From Gnetum montanum (taxonomy: Eukaryota > Streptophyta > Gnetopsida > Gnetales > Gnetaceae): a stretch of 20,933 bases of DNA. Position 1 is the stretch's first letter, and each line of letters begins with the position of its first letter. Below the pieces are notes generated by a model that searched no databases, was not told the DNA's origin, and worked only from the letters and a program-made list of their open reading frames with translations. The position numbers and the translations under genes are program-made. Location of the stretch: contig MNCI01005245.1 in assembly GCA_015680685.1 (NCBI GenBank), positions 186,750-207,682 of the forward strand, written 5' to 3'. Shown piece after piece: positions 1 to 9,810 of the stretch.

Positions 1-215
1 TAGGGAAACTCTGGCAGTTTGATCGCTCCAGAGATAGAATATTTAAAATGTGCCCGCAGTAGGAGTCCCAAAGTGTACGGATCTTTATTCGAGCAACATT
101 GTACCTGAACACAAGTTGTGTACGGCAATAAAGACGAGCTTTCTGGATAAACCTTGCAGTGCATGGAATAGGATTTTATTTATTGTTTTCTCTCTCACCC
201 TTAAACTCCTAGAAT

Positions 216-322
216 GCGGTATGAGTATGACTTGATTACGAACATCTAAGGATGTGTACGGTTAGTCAAGGAATCGGCTGCTCATCGCATGCCGTATGAG
301 TATGACTTGATTACGAGCATCT
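216..322 (+). repeat. Direct repeat A, two copies 75 bp apart
   Basis: The 32-bp copies at 216-247 and 291-322 both contain GTATGAGTATGACTTGATTA and differ at only two positions. Their 75-bp offset differs from the 146-bp offset of repeat B, so the block is a nested or reshuffled duplication and not a simple tandem array. Confidence 0.85.
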
Positions 323-435
323 AGTGTGACTGCTTGGTAACCTAGTGGTGTATCCAAGATCTGCGCTTGGTAATCCCAGTGGTAGTCATGCACCAAGATG
401 TGTACGGTTAGTCAAGGAATCGGTTGCTCATCGCA
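251..435 (+). repeat. Direct repeat B, two copies 146 bp apart
   Basis: The 39-bp copies at 251-289 and 397-435 share GATGTGTACGGTTAGTCAAG and the following GAATCGG(C/T)TGCTCATCGCA, with one mismatch. A shorter GTGTACGG core recurs near 73 and 119 and, altered, near 551. Repeat A copy 2 and repeat C lie between the copies. Confidence 0.85.
330..399 (+). repeat. Imperfect tandem repeat C
   Basis: Two adjacent units of about 30 and 36 bp share GCTTGGTAA, a C(T/C)AGTGGT core and CCAAGAT. They occupy about 331-360 and 364-399. The second unit has a small insertion. Confidence 0.7.
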
Positions 436-974
436 CTTAGGCAAGATAGCTTCCTCAACCCTTTCCTCCTAGTTAAGTGCCTCAGTACGACCACTTCGAG
501 CACGTGTGTTACACGTGGTGATCCCAATGACGATTAGCGTTTGGTAGCCACGATTGCATCGGTTTAGGGTGTGTACAGTAAGTGGGAACAGATGCTGAGG
601 CTAGTTAATTTAGACTTAGGACATTAGTTAGAGTTAGTTAGCTTCTCAACCCTTCAACTCAATAGCATAGGAGAAAAAGATAAAAGATATAAAAATCATA
701 TACCTCAAACTTACATAACCATACGCCGTGACAACTACAAGTAAGTCTAGGAAGACAACGAATGATTAACCCTAAGTGTTCCATGGGGCGTGTAGGCACT
801 TAGTCTGCGGAGTTCAACCGGATCACGCGTGCTACGCTCGTTTCGTATGATTGAGTGTAGGGGCACCTTGCCACTCATCAACATGCCACTTAGAAATAAT
901 TTTACTATAGGTACATCCCAAAAGAAATAGCCAACATGATGCTTTAAAAGAACTTAAGAAGAATGTAATAATGT

Positions 975-1060
975 CTCAAGTGTAACTCAAACATGCAACA
1001 TTTTGCCTGCAAATCCTTGTGAGACACTGAGCTAACCACTTGAGCCACCCCTATGCACGG
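975..1060 (-). mobile_element. tRNA-derived SINE head
   Basis: Read on the minus strand, 1050-1034 gives GTGGCTCAAGTGGTTAG, an RNA polymerase III box A-like motif. The segment 993-981 gives TGTTTGAGTTACA, close to box B (GGTTCGANTCC). Spacing is about 55 bp, longer than in a true tRNA but tolerated in SINEs. No tRNA cloverleaf can be drawn, so this is not a tRNA gene. The body would extend left towards about 900. Its 3' end and target duplications were not resolved. Confidence 0.5.
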
Positions 1061-1579
1061 TAAATGTATACATTCATGTTGGTGTAGGTTTGCTAAAAAG
1101 TAAACAAGAAAACATCGTTATATTATTCATCACAAATAGATAGGACAAAAGCATTGATGCTATCGAAGTTCACTAATATGGAAAATAAGGTTCTAATATT
1201 ATAAAGTTTTGATAGGCAATGCTGAGTTATAAAATTCTAATTGGACTATATATCTTGGGGTGTACCTATATTACAATTATTTTGGGGTTCCTAACAATAT
1301 TTTTAACATTTATCGCTATAGTTACCATCTCTTTCATTTATTTTGGTTATAGTTCAAAAGTAACTCATTGCTTATCAACCAATAGGTTGTATGTTCATGC
1401 TCCAGTTGCATCATATGCATGGAGAAAACATGTTGAGGTCTACAACAACTGAACATTTTTCAATTATTATAAAATTTAATTTATTTACAGCTCCTGCACC
1501 AACATGCCATGTTGGATGTGGGGATTGATAATTGTAGTTTTACCTAGAGAAACCAATAGACAAGTAGCACTAGGGTAAT
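1061..1579. other. AT-rich stretch, no gene recognised
   Basis: A 77-codon open frame at 1219-1452 encodes mostly Ile, Leu, Phe and Thr. Its composition is what AT-rich DNA gives by chance, and no family is recognisable. The right part may hold an unrecognisable upstream piece of LINE-1. Confidence 0.4.
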
Positions 1580-1583
1580 GTTA

Positions 1584-1770
1584 AGAATTGATTGGGTTTG
1601 GATTGGTTCGCCCATCTTTCTCCAGAACGTGAGGGTTTCTGGGACAAAACAAAGAACCTCGAATCATTAGTTGTTGATTTGCCAGATTGGGAGGGAGTCA
1701 CATCCAAAGGTGTCTTGTTTTCGTTTTGAAAGGACTTGGCTCATGAAGCCATGGCTTTGACCACTGGTCA
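1584..1770 (+). pseudogene. LINE-1 endonuclease C-terminal remnant
   Basis: The frame at 1584 reads RIDWVWIGSP, matching the 'xxDRxLVS' stretch of plant LINE endonucleases. After frame changes, FRFERTWLMKPWL appears at about 1717-1756, the conserved boundary between endonuclease and RT in L1-type ORF2. The second LINE has the parallel FRFEHYWLHKPWL at about 11700. The catalytic SDH motif cannot be recognised here. Confidence 0.75.
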
Positions 1771-2049
1771 TGGCCATATGGGATAGGTATTCGGCTGCTA
1801 AGGATCCCCATGATTTCCTGACACATGGGCTCAATATCTTGAAAAGAGAGACTAGCTCATGGAGGAAGGAGGAAAAATAGACATTTAGATCTCATCAGGG
1901 GATAATGCAACAGTGGCTAATTAAGATCCAGAAAAAACAGGAAAAAGGAGAGTCATTAATTCAAGAGGAACAAGATTTGTTGCTTAAGCTCCAATAGCTT
2001 GACCAAGAAGAGATGGAATATTGTTGACAATGGTCACACAACTGATGGA

Positions 2050-3120
2050 TGAAAGACAGTGATAGGCCCATGAGGTTTTTCTTTGCAACCACACAGGCTA
2101 CCAATTTGGCAAAAATGGTGTCGAGTTTGGTTAAGCAGTGGTAGGTCATAGAATGAACTATTGACATTGCGTAGTAGTTTCAATCTTATTGGGGGAACAT
2201 CTGGAGATAATGGGATACACTGCCTCTATCCATCCACATAAAGTAGACACTCATGGCAGAGGACAACCAATAGTTATTATCTCCCTTTACTTGGGAAGAG
2301 CTTGATCACGCATTGGATAACATGAAGATGGGAAGGGTGCTAGGACCTAATGGTTGGCTTGTTGAATTCTTCCAGGAATTTGTGGACATGCTAAGTAGAA
2401 ATATCCTTGATGCATTCAATAGTATGCTTAAGTGGTGATAGGTTTGTCGGGAAATTAATTGCTCCCGAATCATGCTTATCCCTAAGATTGAAGGACCTTC
2501 AGAGGCTTCACACTATAGACCCATTGTGGTTTGTAACACCCTCATTAGATTATTCACAAAGCTTCTTGTTTGGAGATTGGATCCCTTGATGCTGCATTTG
2601 TACCTGGCATCAGGGGCACCTACGCGACCACCTGAATGGCAACAGTCAGCTACCTGAATAGCTGGGGTTTTTCTGGGACCAATTGATTTAGGACCAAGTT
2701 ATTTTGTTGCAGGAGATCCTTCACTTGATGCGGGTTGAGTGTGTCCTTGGGCTTTGTCTTAAGCTTGATATCACAAAAACTTATGACTATGTTAGTTGGG
2801 AGGTGTTAAGAGATATCATGGTGGAAAAAGGCTTTAGTCGTGGCTTTGTTAACTTATGCCTTCAAATTCAATCTTCGACTGCTTGGTCCATTGATCTTGA
2901 CAAGGTGCTTTGGGGATTCTCATTGCCAAGGCGGGGTCTACGATAGGGTGACCAGTTGTCACCATATTTATTCATTATGGTGATGGATACCATGTTGGAT
3001 TACTGCTTGGTTGAAGGGGTGCAAGGGTTATAGATTGATGGGATGGACTACATGGCAAAACACTATGTTGATGAATACCGTACTATTTACCCGGGCTTTG
3101 GTGCCATAGGTTAGAGCTTT
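2050..3120 (+). pseudogene. LINE-1 reverse transcriptase domain, decayed
   Basis: Recognisable blocks are MRFFFATTQATN (about 2070-2106), the MKMGRVLGPNGW block (about 2323-2358), SHYRPIVVCNT (about 2507-2539), the palm aspartate block KLDITKTYDYVSW (2761-2799), and RRGLR-stop-GDQLSPYLFIMVMD (about 2932-2991). The conserved Gln before GDQLSPYLF is replaced by TAG. The YADD active site at about 3064-3078 is degraded to YVDEY. An RT without YADD cannot be catalytic. Confidence 0.9.
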
Positions 3121-3237
3121 GGATCAGGCGCTATTGCAAATGGCAAGGGAGGTTGGACTTGAGGTGAATCATGCAAAATTTGCACTTTATATTGTCCATA
3201 TGCATTCTAGGGTTAGGGCATGTATCATGCAAACTTT

Positions 3238-3257
3238 GGGGGGGGGGGGGGGGGGGN
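3238..3257 (+). other. G19 homopolymer plus an ambiguous base
   Basis: Nineteen G in a row end at an N (3257), the only ambiguous base noticed in the window. It falls between the RT palm and the YLGF motif of LINE-1, where related elements have ordinary coding DNA. An assembly or sequencing artefact, such as a collapsed or padded gap, is the simplest reading. Confidence 0.8.
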
Positions 3258-3264
3258 CTAGTAC

Positions 3265-3775
3265 TAATTGTGATTGGTATTTGGGCTTTTCCATGTTTGA
3301 ATGGGGACATAAAAAAACCTGGGTTCACATTCTAAAATGTATCCAATAGCAAATTGGGCATTGGATCACTTGTTTTTTAACAAGGGCAGATTTTGTTCGC
3401 AACTTCAATGCTATCAGCTATTGTCCAATTTCCATAGCTACACCTTCCCTTGAGTTGGGCAATAAAGTGGATCAAATGATTTGGAACTTTATTTGGTAGG
3501 GAGGTAAAGGTTGGAAGCATCTTCATATGGTTGGATGGGATATGATAGCGCACCCTCAGGATGTGGGAGGACTAGGAATTTTAAAATTTTGTGACCTAGT
3601 GATGGCAGGACAACAACAGTTGGTTCATGACATGTCACTCCTTAACATGGAGATGGTTCCATCACCAATGGACTACGACTACATAGGATTTGATGCTTTG
3701 ATGGTCAATTTGCCACCATGTCCACCACTTAAACCAATTGGGTTGGCTCAATGTACAACCAAAAAATATTATTAA
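3265..3775 (+). pseudogene. LINE-1 RT thumb and connection region
   Basis: The frames read YLGFSMFEWGHKKTW, then ITCFLTRADFV, then MIWNFIW-stop-GGKGWKHL, then GWDMIAHPQDVGGLGILKF. These match the canonical L1 order 'YLGxP...WxxRxLSxAGR...FxWxG...VxWxxVCxPKxxGGLGI'. Stops at about 3347 and 3497 interrupt it. Confidence 0.85.
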
Positions 3776-3836
3776 CAAGCAACTTCTTGCAGTTCTTGGA
3801 TGGCAACAAGTGTGGTAGGGATGCCTGCCAAAAAAA

Positions 3837-4157
3837 ATAAAATTGTTCTTGTGGTTAATTAATCATGTAGCCATACCCATTAGGACAGAGTTAAGGTGGC
3901 ACAGTTTACAAATTGAGGACACTTGTCCAACATGCGGACAGGAGACAGAAACATGGCAACATTTAGTGTTTGACTGCTCTTTTAGTAAAGTGTGGTGTAG
4001 TGCCAACATTCGACCATTGATTATTTTAAACAAAGATTTGAAAGCGACTGCCATCCTATGGTGCCTGTGGCAAGCATGTAATCAGCTTGTTTTCAAACAA
4101 GTGCAACTACCATTGCAAGCACAAGTGGTTGTTGAAGGAGCTATGCTATGGTTATGA
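3837..4157 (+). pseudogene. LINE-1 zf-RVT domain
   Basis: The 3843-4157 frame encodes FLWLINHVAIPIRTELRWHS, followed by CPTCGQETETWQHLVFDCSF and VW. This is the plant-specific zinc-binding RT-associated domain: two CxxC cysteines, an H, and a final C before a W. It is the best-preserved piece of this element and supports a plant L1 lineage. Confidence 0.9.
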
Positions 4158-4531
4158 TGGGAACAACACCTACATTCAAGCCATCCAACAAACATTTTCG
4201 GGAAAACATGCAACTATGGAACTTGGTGGAACAAGTGGGCTAGGCTTGTGTTTTGCTACATTTACTAGGTGATCCTACCTTGCTAACTGGTGAGTTCTTT
4301 GCTAATTGGTAGGGAAACTCCACAATTTTTCAAGGCATCACTATTGACCTCATTGAAGAGGCATTGGCAAGGGTTTTGGAAGTGCTGATTTCAGTCAGGT
4401 CAAGTTGTGGACTCAATGATTGGGTGTCGTCAAACGATGCTTGTTGACTGTTGGCTGACAAGTGTGTTGAACTTATTTGTACATATTTTCCTTTTCTAAT
4501 AAATCCTGAACTTTTCTTCAAAAAAAAAAAA
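4158..4531 (+). terminator. LINE-1 3'UTR with AATAAA and poly(A)
   Basis: After the last zf-RVT codons there is no coding signal. AATAAA lies at 4498-4503 and a pure A run at 4520-4531. The roughly 60 bp before the A run reappear in reverse complement at 11079-11125, which ties the two insertions to one family and confirms this as the element's true 3' end. Confidence 0.85.
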
Positions 4532-5690
4532 ACTCCCTTATTTGGTGTGATCTAGTTTCTTAAATGGCACTTAGCATTCATTTGAGATACATAATTATCT
4601 TCTTTCCATGGTAAGTTGAGGATAGTAGATCTTGGAGGTTGGATGTTTCCTTGGAGTAAGTGTTTTAATGCATAATGAATATTTTGTACATTTTGTCATA
4701 GTTAAATTTCCTTTGATGCAAGGCAAAATATTATTTATTGATTCTTATTTCAATATGCTAATCTCATTTATTTACTAGAAATTGTCATTTTATTTTTGTA
4801 AAGAAAAGAAAGAAAAATATATTTTTGATCATGTATGTTTATTTGCTTTTCATAAAATGAACCTACATGAATTAGGATTAGAAGTCCTTTGGGCCCTAGG
4901 ATAAACAATTTACCTAAATAGTTAGTACTCAAGAAGATAATGCATTTGATTAGTGTATCTTGTGTGAACCATGTAGTATTTTCTAGGAATCATTAATTAA
5001 TCATTTTAATAGTAATATATTCATCCCATACCTTAAATGGATAGGTTGCATTGTTTATTTATTTTACATACACCTTGCCCCAAATGTGAAGATGAACACC
5101 ACTATCCAAACCTACCCATACATATGCTTACTTAAGCTTAATATTTTGGGGCATTGGACTCAACAAGGTTGAGTGGTATAACTAAAGGTTTCCAATGCAC
5201 TATCTTAGAGGTGTGTCACAGCGTAGTTCGAAATGCTCATATTAAACACTCCCTTTGGTTGCCTGTCATTCATTGGGTTTCAAAGAAGGGTTTTTGCATC
5301 ATAAACTTCCAATGTAACCACCCATAGCATAGGAGGTGGTGATGATGCTTCCTTCTCACCCAATGCCACAACTAGAACCCAAAGATAAGCTAACTCATGG
5401 TCGAATGGTGATCAAATTCTTCAAGTTGAATGACCCTCAATGTGAGAATGTTGTTAAAACCTATATATTTTTTTATACCCCACCATTGTTTGAAACCTAT
5501 TATAGATTAAGTGAAAACATAATCGAGGATTATGATTACATCTAACCACATGCATTGGTGCTACTTGTAAAACAAAACTTGAAATGCATGAATCACATAA
5601 ATGCTTTGATGTTTTCTAGCTTTGTACATGATGAGAACTAATAGCCATTACCCTTGGCCATACTAGCCTTTGAGGTACCATAGTACTACT
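4532..5690. other. AT-rich intron-like DNA, no gene recognised
   Basis: Short open frames, for example 5336-5545, have no recognisable motifs. The frame at 5336 contains KTYIFFYTPPLFETYYRL, which I cannot place in a family. It could be part of the same degraded insertion as the cullin-like scrap immediately downstream. Confidence 0.4.
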
Positions 5691-5772
5691 AAAGATAAAC
5701 GATATACAATTGATGCATCAATCCTTAGCATTATGAAAAGTCAAAATGTCTCATCTTTTCAACAACATGTTA
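5691..5772 (+). pseudogene. Cullin C-terminal-like scrap
   Basis: The frame from 5691 reads KDKRYTIDASILSIMKSQ. This closely resembles the neddylation-site region of plant CUL1-type cullins, around KDRRYAIDASIVRIMKSR, with about 13 of 18 residues identical by memory of the family. The following SSFQQHV weakly fits the next cullin residues (HQQLV). Nothing cullin-like was recognised before 5691 or after 5772. If real, it is a tiny remnant of a captured or processed gene copy. The short length leaves room for coincidence. Confidence 0.4.
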
Positions 5773-7235
5773 GTGTCAATAAGGAAGGAATGTACATAGG
5801 CCCTATAATTAACCCACCATTATATTGAGTCATATCCCTATTAGTTGTGAGTGTTAAGTCTTGTTCCATGTTCTAAGAAGTTGAAGATAATTGTAGTCAA
5901 TATTCAGAGGGTGATTATTAGGAGCCCTACAATTTAGTTGCCCAAATTCCCATTGGAACTCTAATACAAGGAGGTCTTCACAACAATTAGTGGCTTGTTT
6001 GGAAACTAAATGCCTTGGAAAATCTTACAACATCCCAATCCAAACTCATTAATGTATGAATCTACATTTACATACCGCTAGATGCTAGCCTCCATGTTGA
6101 ATTAATTATGAGGATTAAAATGTTATTGCCACCAAAATTGATATCAAAATTGTGATTACATTTCTACAAGTTTCGCATTGTATTTTCACCTAGCATATAC
6201 AAATAAATTGTTGTTTCATTTTTTCTAGAACTTACATCTTCCATTTGACTAATGGATTCTTCATTCTCCTATGGGCTTCTTGTGATGTTGCACTTTTCCG
6301 TGCAATCTTATCTAGCTTATGTTTCATGTTATCTTCTACATCATTCATTTCTCCAAGGAAGGAATTTCTATTTGCATACGAAACTCTTTCAATTAGGAGT
6401 GTGTCACTTCTTATGATGGTATGGTTGTATGATCATTATATCTATCTTTCTCATAAAATGGTTTCCGTCCTCCATTGCATGTTGGTTTGCATCTTCCATG
6501 TTCCACGTAGACAAACTTCACCTTCTCTATTTCTCTCACAGTTTGATTTCCATCATTTGGATTCCAATATGAATGATGTTTCCATCTCATTGATCAATAG
6601 GTTATGGCTGCTAAATGAATTTGACCCATAATGTTTTTCCTTGAGTGTTCCACCTACTACTGGACCTCGTTCTTGCGACACAAATCATCACTTCTCCATG
6701 TATGCATTATTTCTTTTTTCCATGTGTCTTCTCCTACAATACATTTCTTTCACCTTCATCATCAACCTATGAGAGTCATGCTTCTTTCAAATTCTCAACT
6801 CCCATGCAACTTAAATTTAGTCGTCTTCATTACTGTTTCGGACTATGTTCTATACATTATATCTCTATCTTCTTTCTATGGGGTGATTCCTTTATAACCC
6901 ATTTAAACAATTACAACTTTTTGGTTTATTGGACACATCCTTTTGTTTGGATTTTTGTTCTGATTTAAATAAAAAAAATATTTTAAGATTCATATATGAT
7001 ATTTTATTACTATAGGTTCAACACTCCATTTTGAGATTTGGCTTTCTGGTTCTCAAGGAAAATGGAAGTAACCTATGAAGTTTGAGAACTTTCTCAATCA
7101 ATGTAGGCTATGTCTGAAAGATCACATAGTATAACAATAAGAAAAGGGTCATCATCTGAAGGCTCAATGTTCATCTTGCTAAGGTGGGATCCTGGGAGGA
7201 TTACTTGATGAGCAAAAGCTTAATTTCTTTTCAAG
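5773..7235. other. Non-genic stretch, pyrimidine-rich in part
   Basis: About 6180-6970 is markedly pyrimidine-rich on the plus strand. That opens overlapping plus-strand frames (6245-6631, 6631-6897, 6645-6968) rich in Phe, Leu, Ser and His. No domain is recognisable, so they look like by-products of composition. The purine-rich minus strand could be a decayed transposon coding strand, but its frames are broken and I could not assign it. Confidence 0.35.
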
Positions 7236-7239
7236 TGGT

Positions 7240-7312
7240 TGCACTTAGGCTTGAATCCAAGTCTTATGACTTGAAAAACAAACACCTTACCATTACTCCA
7301 AATGATAGCCCT
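7240..7312 (-). mobile_element. tRNA-derived SINE head
   Basis: On the minus strand, 7300-7285 reads TGGAGTAATGGTAAGG, typical of the box A region of plant SINEs. The segment 7259-7248 reads TGGATTCAAGCC, close to box B. Spacing of about 40 bp fits SINE promoters. The SINE body would run left towards about 7100. Its tail and target duplications were not resolved. Confidence 0.55.
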
Positions 7313-8182
7313 CCTATAGCACAATGTCCTAAATAAAAGGAGCAAGGTAGTGAACCCCAGAAACAGTCAAAGCAATGGACCCAATTGGCCATCCAAGAAC
7401 CATAGCATTGACACGTAGGCCCTTGTAAGTGCAACAGAAAGAAACATAGATCAAGCTGGATTCCTTGCTTAGTTCATAGGTTGTTTTTCTGGTTGGTAAG
7501 CTCGTGGAACTTACCATTGATATTTTGCTCTTTTGTTTCGCTCAGCTGACTCTATATATTTTTTGTTAATCCAAGCTTTTTTCAGTTCTCTTATAAAATA
7601 AAGAATAAGGAATGAAACGATGAACACAGAAAATAGTATCCCAGAAAGATGGTCCCTTGAACTTATGTTATGTGATTTCTTAGTTAATATCAGGAACCTA
7701 TTATAGTGGCTCTGGAGTAGTTGCAACATATTCAAGAATACATTCAAATGCCAATCTAGTATGATATCAAAGGCAACAAAAAGCGAGAAGATTTTGTAAG
7801 AAAAATCAATGACATTCTTGAGAATTGTTTGAATTGATTTCCCAGGCAGTTGAAAAGAAATCAATTTCTTAAATTTACAGCTAATGTCTGCACCTGAAGG
7901 TAAATAAAAGGTGTCCTTGAAACATGCTGAATTGGCTTCATTGAGTAGGCCTATCTTATGAGTTTAGAAAAGGAAAATAAAGAAAAAAGGTATAGGCATC
8001 CCTAGCATTTCATATCAAACGACCTGTCAGAGAGGTCTCATAAGCAAGAGTGGAATAAGCCATCTTAGAAATTGTTTACGTATAATGCTTTATCAATTTA
8101 CAGGTATATTTTATATTTTCACTGATACACTTTATAACCAGTAAATAGACACACATTAAAATAGTATTAAAAATGGAAGTAC
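7313..8182 (-). other. Intron-like DNA with two unassigned minus-strand frames
   Basis: Minus-strand frames of 117 codons (7864-7511) and 62 codons (7517-7329) overlap slightly. The first has a hydrophobic run (SGILFSVFIVSFLILYF) followed by a basic stretch (RELKKAWINKKY), like a membrane segment with a positive flank. I recognise no family, and they are not the HisRS continuation, which should contain GGGRYD. They lie downstream of the YYTG exon, inside what would be the next HisRS intron. Confidence 0.3.
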
Positions 8183-8325
8183 CTTGAAAACGACTCCTGT
8201 GTAATAAGCTAGGCCACGAACTACAGATGCATCAACATGAAGCCACTCAGAATAACCATACTGATTTGCAAAAGCAAACAGTTCCTTAAGCTGAATAACT
8301 GCCATGCTTTTTGTCCTGAGCAGCT
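8183..8325 (-). CDS. HRS1: Histidyl-tRNA synthetase exon with VVRGLAYYTG motif
   Basis: HisRS charges tRNA-His with histidine using ATP. The minus strand encodes LLRTKSMAVIQLKELFAFA, then NQYGYSEWLHVDAS and VVRGLAYYTGVVFK. 'RGLxYYTGxxF' is the HisRS-specific motif that helps bind histidine. The context around it is the plant plastid/mitochondrial, bacterial-type enzyme and not the cytosolic one. The donor is a clean AAG|GTACTT at 8183/8182. The acceptor TTTATTTAG ends at 8326. Residues before QLKELF depart from the usual glycine-rich 'GGAGEA' stretch, and K replaces the usual E at the end. With this acceptor the leading AG needs one base from the previous exon. Confidence 0.85.
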
Positions 8326-8534
8326 CTAAATAAAATGATGTGCCAGCACACTGGTTGAAATCCTTTTGAAAATATATAGAATAAAATATTCTAGATAAAA
8401 TTTTTGTAACAATATTGTGTTAATTTTCTATATTGATCTTGTTCTAAAGTATAAAATCCAGAATAACCAGAAAAATTGTATGTGATAGTAAACCAACTTG
8501 CTTGTATTTATCTAGTTAAACAATATATATGTAC

Positions 8535-8633
8535 ATTCAAGTTCGTGCAATGATCTTAGAGTCAAATCCTTTAAAATTCCTTCAGCTGTTTCTTCCTTGA
8601 TTCCAATTGCCCACAGACCATTTTTAATGTCCT
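8535..8633 (-). CDS. HRS1: Histidyl-tRNA synthetase insertion-domain exon
   Basis: The minus strand reads EDIKNGLWAIGIKEETAEGI, then LKDLTLRSLHELE. This fits the HisRS segment just before the 'DLKxLF...VVRGLAYYTG' block, of the type EIKKxLxxxGIxxEAxxxILxxLSLKSLxxLE. The acceptor CTGCAG ends at 8634. The donor would be AAT|GTACAT at 8535/8534. A 208-bp intron separates it from the next exon. The last exon base T plus the next exon's AG gives TAG, a stop, where homologues usually have an acidic residue. That could be a nonsense mutation, a sequencing error, or a splice site I have misjudged. Confidence 0.75.
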
Positions 8634-8639
8634 CTGCAG

Positions 8640-9720
8640 GCAGTTTGCCAATTTGTGATTACAAATAAGTAAATTATATAACGTGCACAAATATTTTGGT
8701 TGTCTATGCTTTCCGGTAATTTAGTATGAGGGGACCGTATGATGAAAAAATAAACATGAAAACTTAAAGTTGAATACAAAAACAATTAGTAAAAATAATA
8801 TTTACTTATAAAATGGCTGAGTCACAAAGTGTCTAGCATCATTAAGATTTAAGATGCACATAAACATCACTTCCATCTTGTGTTCATAAGGCCAAAAGTG
8901 GTGGCAGAATCCTTTTAACCCCAAAAAGGTGGTGCCACAGGTGCGACTTTTTGAAAAGCATTGATGCATCAGCACATATGAAACGTGGAGACTACCTATT
9001 CCAGTTTCTAAATATATGAATTGAATAAATTTGTGAAGGAAATGTTGGCCAAATAGACTTACTGGTACATAAAACTTCAATTTTGAACTACTGATGTGCA
9101 TGCTTTCTGAATTTACAAACTGGAAATTCTCATTTTTTTTCAAAGGTTATCACTGACATACATTTCTGCCTCTGTTTCACCAATGATAACGTCTTGGAGA
9201 CATGTTAATACTCAACTTCTATCAATAACATACAATGTTCATTAAATCCTAATTGGCCTCTACAGACTATAAAAAATTCTTCGAAGGTTTGAAGCATTCA
9301 TATTGCCAATTCTTGAGCTGAACTTGGTATAATCTATGCACATGTGCTACTATATGACGTTCCCAGTAATGGCCCACCGGGGCTCCTAGATAGATAGAAT
9401 GGGCTGTGTACATGACAGTCTTGGTCATTTCTATTATCAATTTACAAGAATTAGACATGCATTAATAGCACTTGATGTTGGTTAAAATAATTTGATAGTA
9501 AGATGAAACCATTCATGCGCTCTAGTAAAGGCTTTGTTGGAAATTGTAAAGAAACCGTACTACTTTAGGGAAATGTGTTATCATTTTTAGTAACCACAAT
9601 AAAATGCATTTCCTTAATGCTATTACTTTTAAAATCTGTTTTTACTTGTTATCACTATAACTAAATGCTATGATTTTTTAAATAGTTTGCAAACTAGCAT
9701 CATAAATTAGTATAACGAAC
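8640..9720. other. Intronic AT-rich DNA, no gene recognised
   Basis: This lies inside the large HisRS intron. Minus-strand open frames at 9143-8802 and 9458-9267 have no recognisable domain and do not match the missing HisRS segment (VLQ...KIEKIP type). Confidence 0.45.
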
Positions 9721-9766
9721 TGGAATCAAACTTTTAACTTGTAGATCTTAAGCAACAAGCTACACT
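9718..9766 (-). mobile_element. tRNA-derived SINE head
   Basis: The minus strand from 9763 reads GTAGCTTGTTGCTTAAG, a box A-like sequence. Segment 9735-9722 reads AAAAGTTTGATTCC, a near-perfect box B. The spacing of about 30 bp is tRNA-like. The body would extend left of 9718. No acceptor stem or CCA is present, so it is not a tRNA gene. Confidence 0.55.
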
Positions 9767-9810
9767 TATTGATGATTATATTATCAGAACTTTGATCATG
9801 TTAGCAAGAT

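Larger units (their letters stand above)
1..900. repeat. LTR-like noncoding repeat region
   Basis: No protein-like reading frame is visible. The DNA is richer in GC than the AT-rich sequence beyond 900 and carries several internal direct repeats, listed separately. A TATA-like run lies near 40-49 and an AATAAA-type signal near 126-132, followed by T-rich sequence. This is how a plant LTR (U3/R/U5) often looks. I could not find a second LTR copy, a primer-binding site or a polypurine tract, so the assignment is inference. It may continue to the left of the window. Confidence 0.35.
1580..4531 (+). mobile_element. LINE-1: 5'-truncated L1-type non-LTR retrotransposon
   Basis: This is a decayed plant L1-type LINE. 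In order it shows the C-terminal end of the AP endonuclease, an ORF2 linker, reverse transcriptase blocks, the thumb region, a zf-RVT domain, a 3'UTR, AATAAA and a poly(A) run. ORF1 and most of the endonuclease are missing, as expected from the incomplete reverse transcription that truncates LINEs at the 5' end. Many stops and frameshifts show it is old and dead. Target-site duplications were not found by eye. It lies where the HisRS intron downstream of the YYTG exon would be, opposite to that gene. Confidence 0.9.

Noticed and set aside
1219-1452. 77-codon hydrophobic open frame as a membrane protein gene
   Set aside because: Composition (Ile, Leu, Phe, Thr) is what AT-rich DNA gives. There is no promoter, homology or splice context.
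3131-3328. Minus-strand frame with a poly-proline run
   Set aside because: The prolines are the G19/N tract read backwards. The plus strand carries the LINE signal.
6245-6968. Overlapping plus-strand frames of 88-128 codons as genes
   Set aside because: They overlap in two frames and follow a pyrimidine-rich composition. No motif or domain is recognisable.
9267-9458. Candidate for the missing HisRS exon
   Set aside because: It contains CKLIIEMTK, superficially like CVIIDKIEK, but the residues are out of register and no flanking match or splice site supports it.
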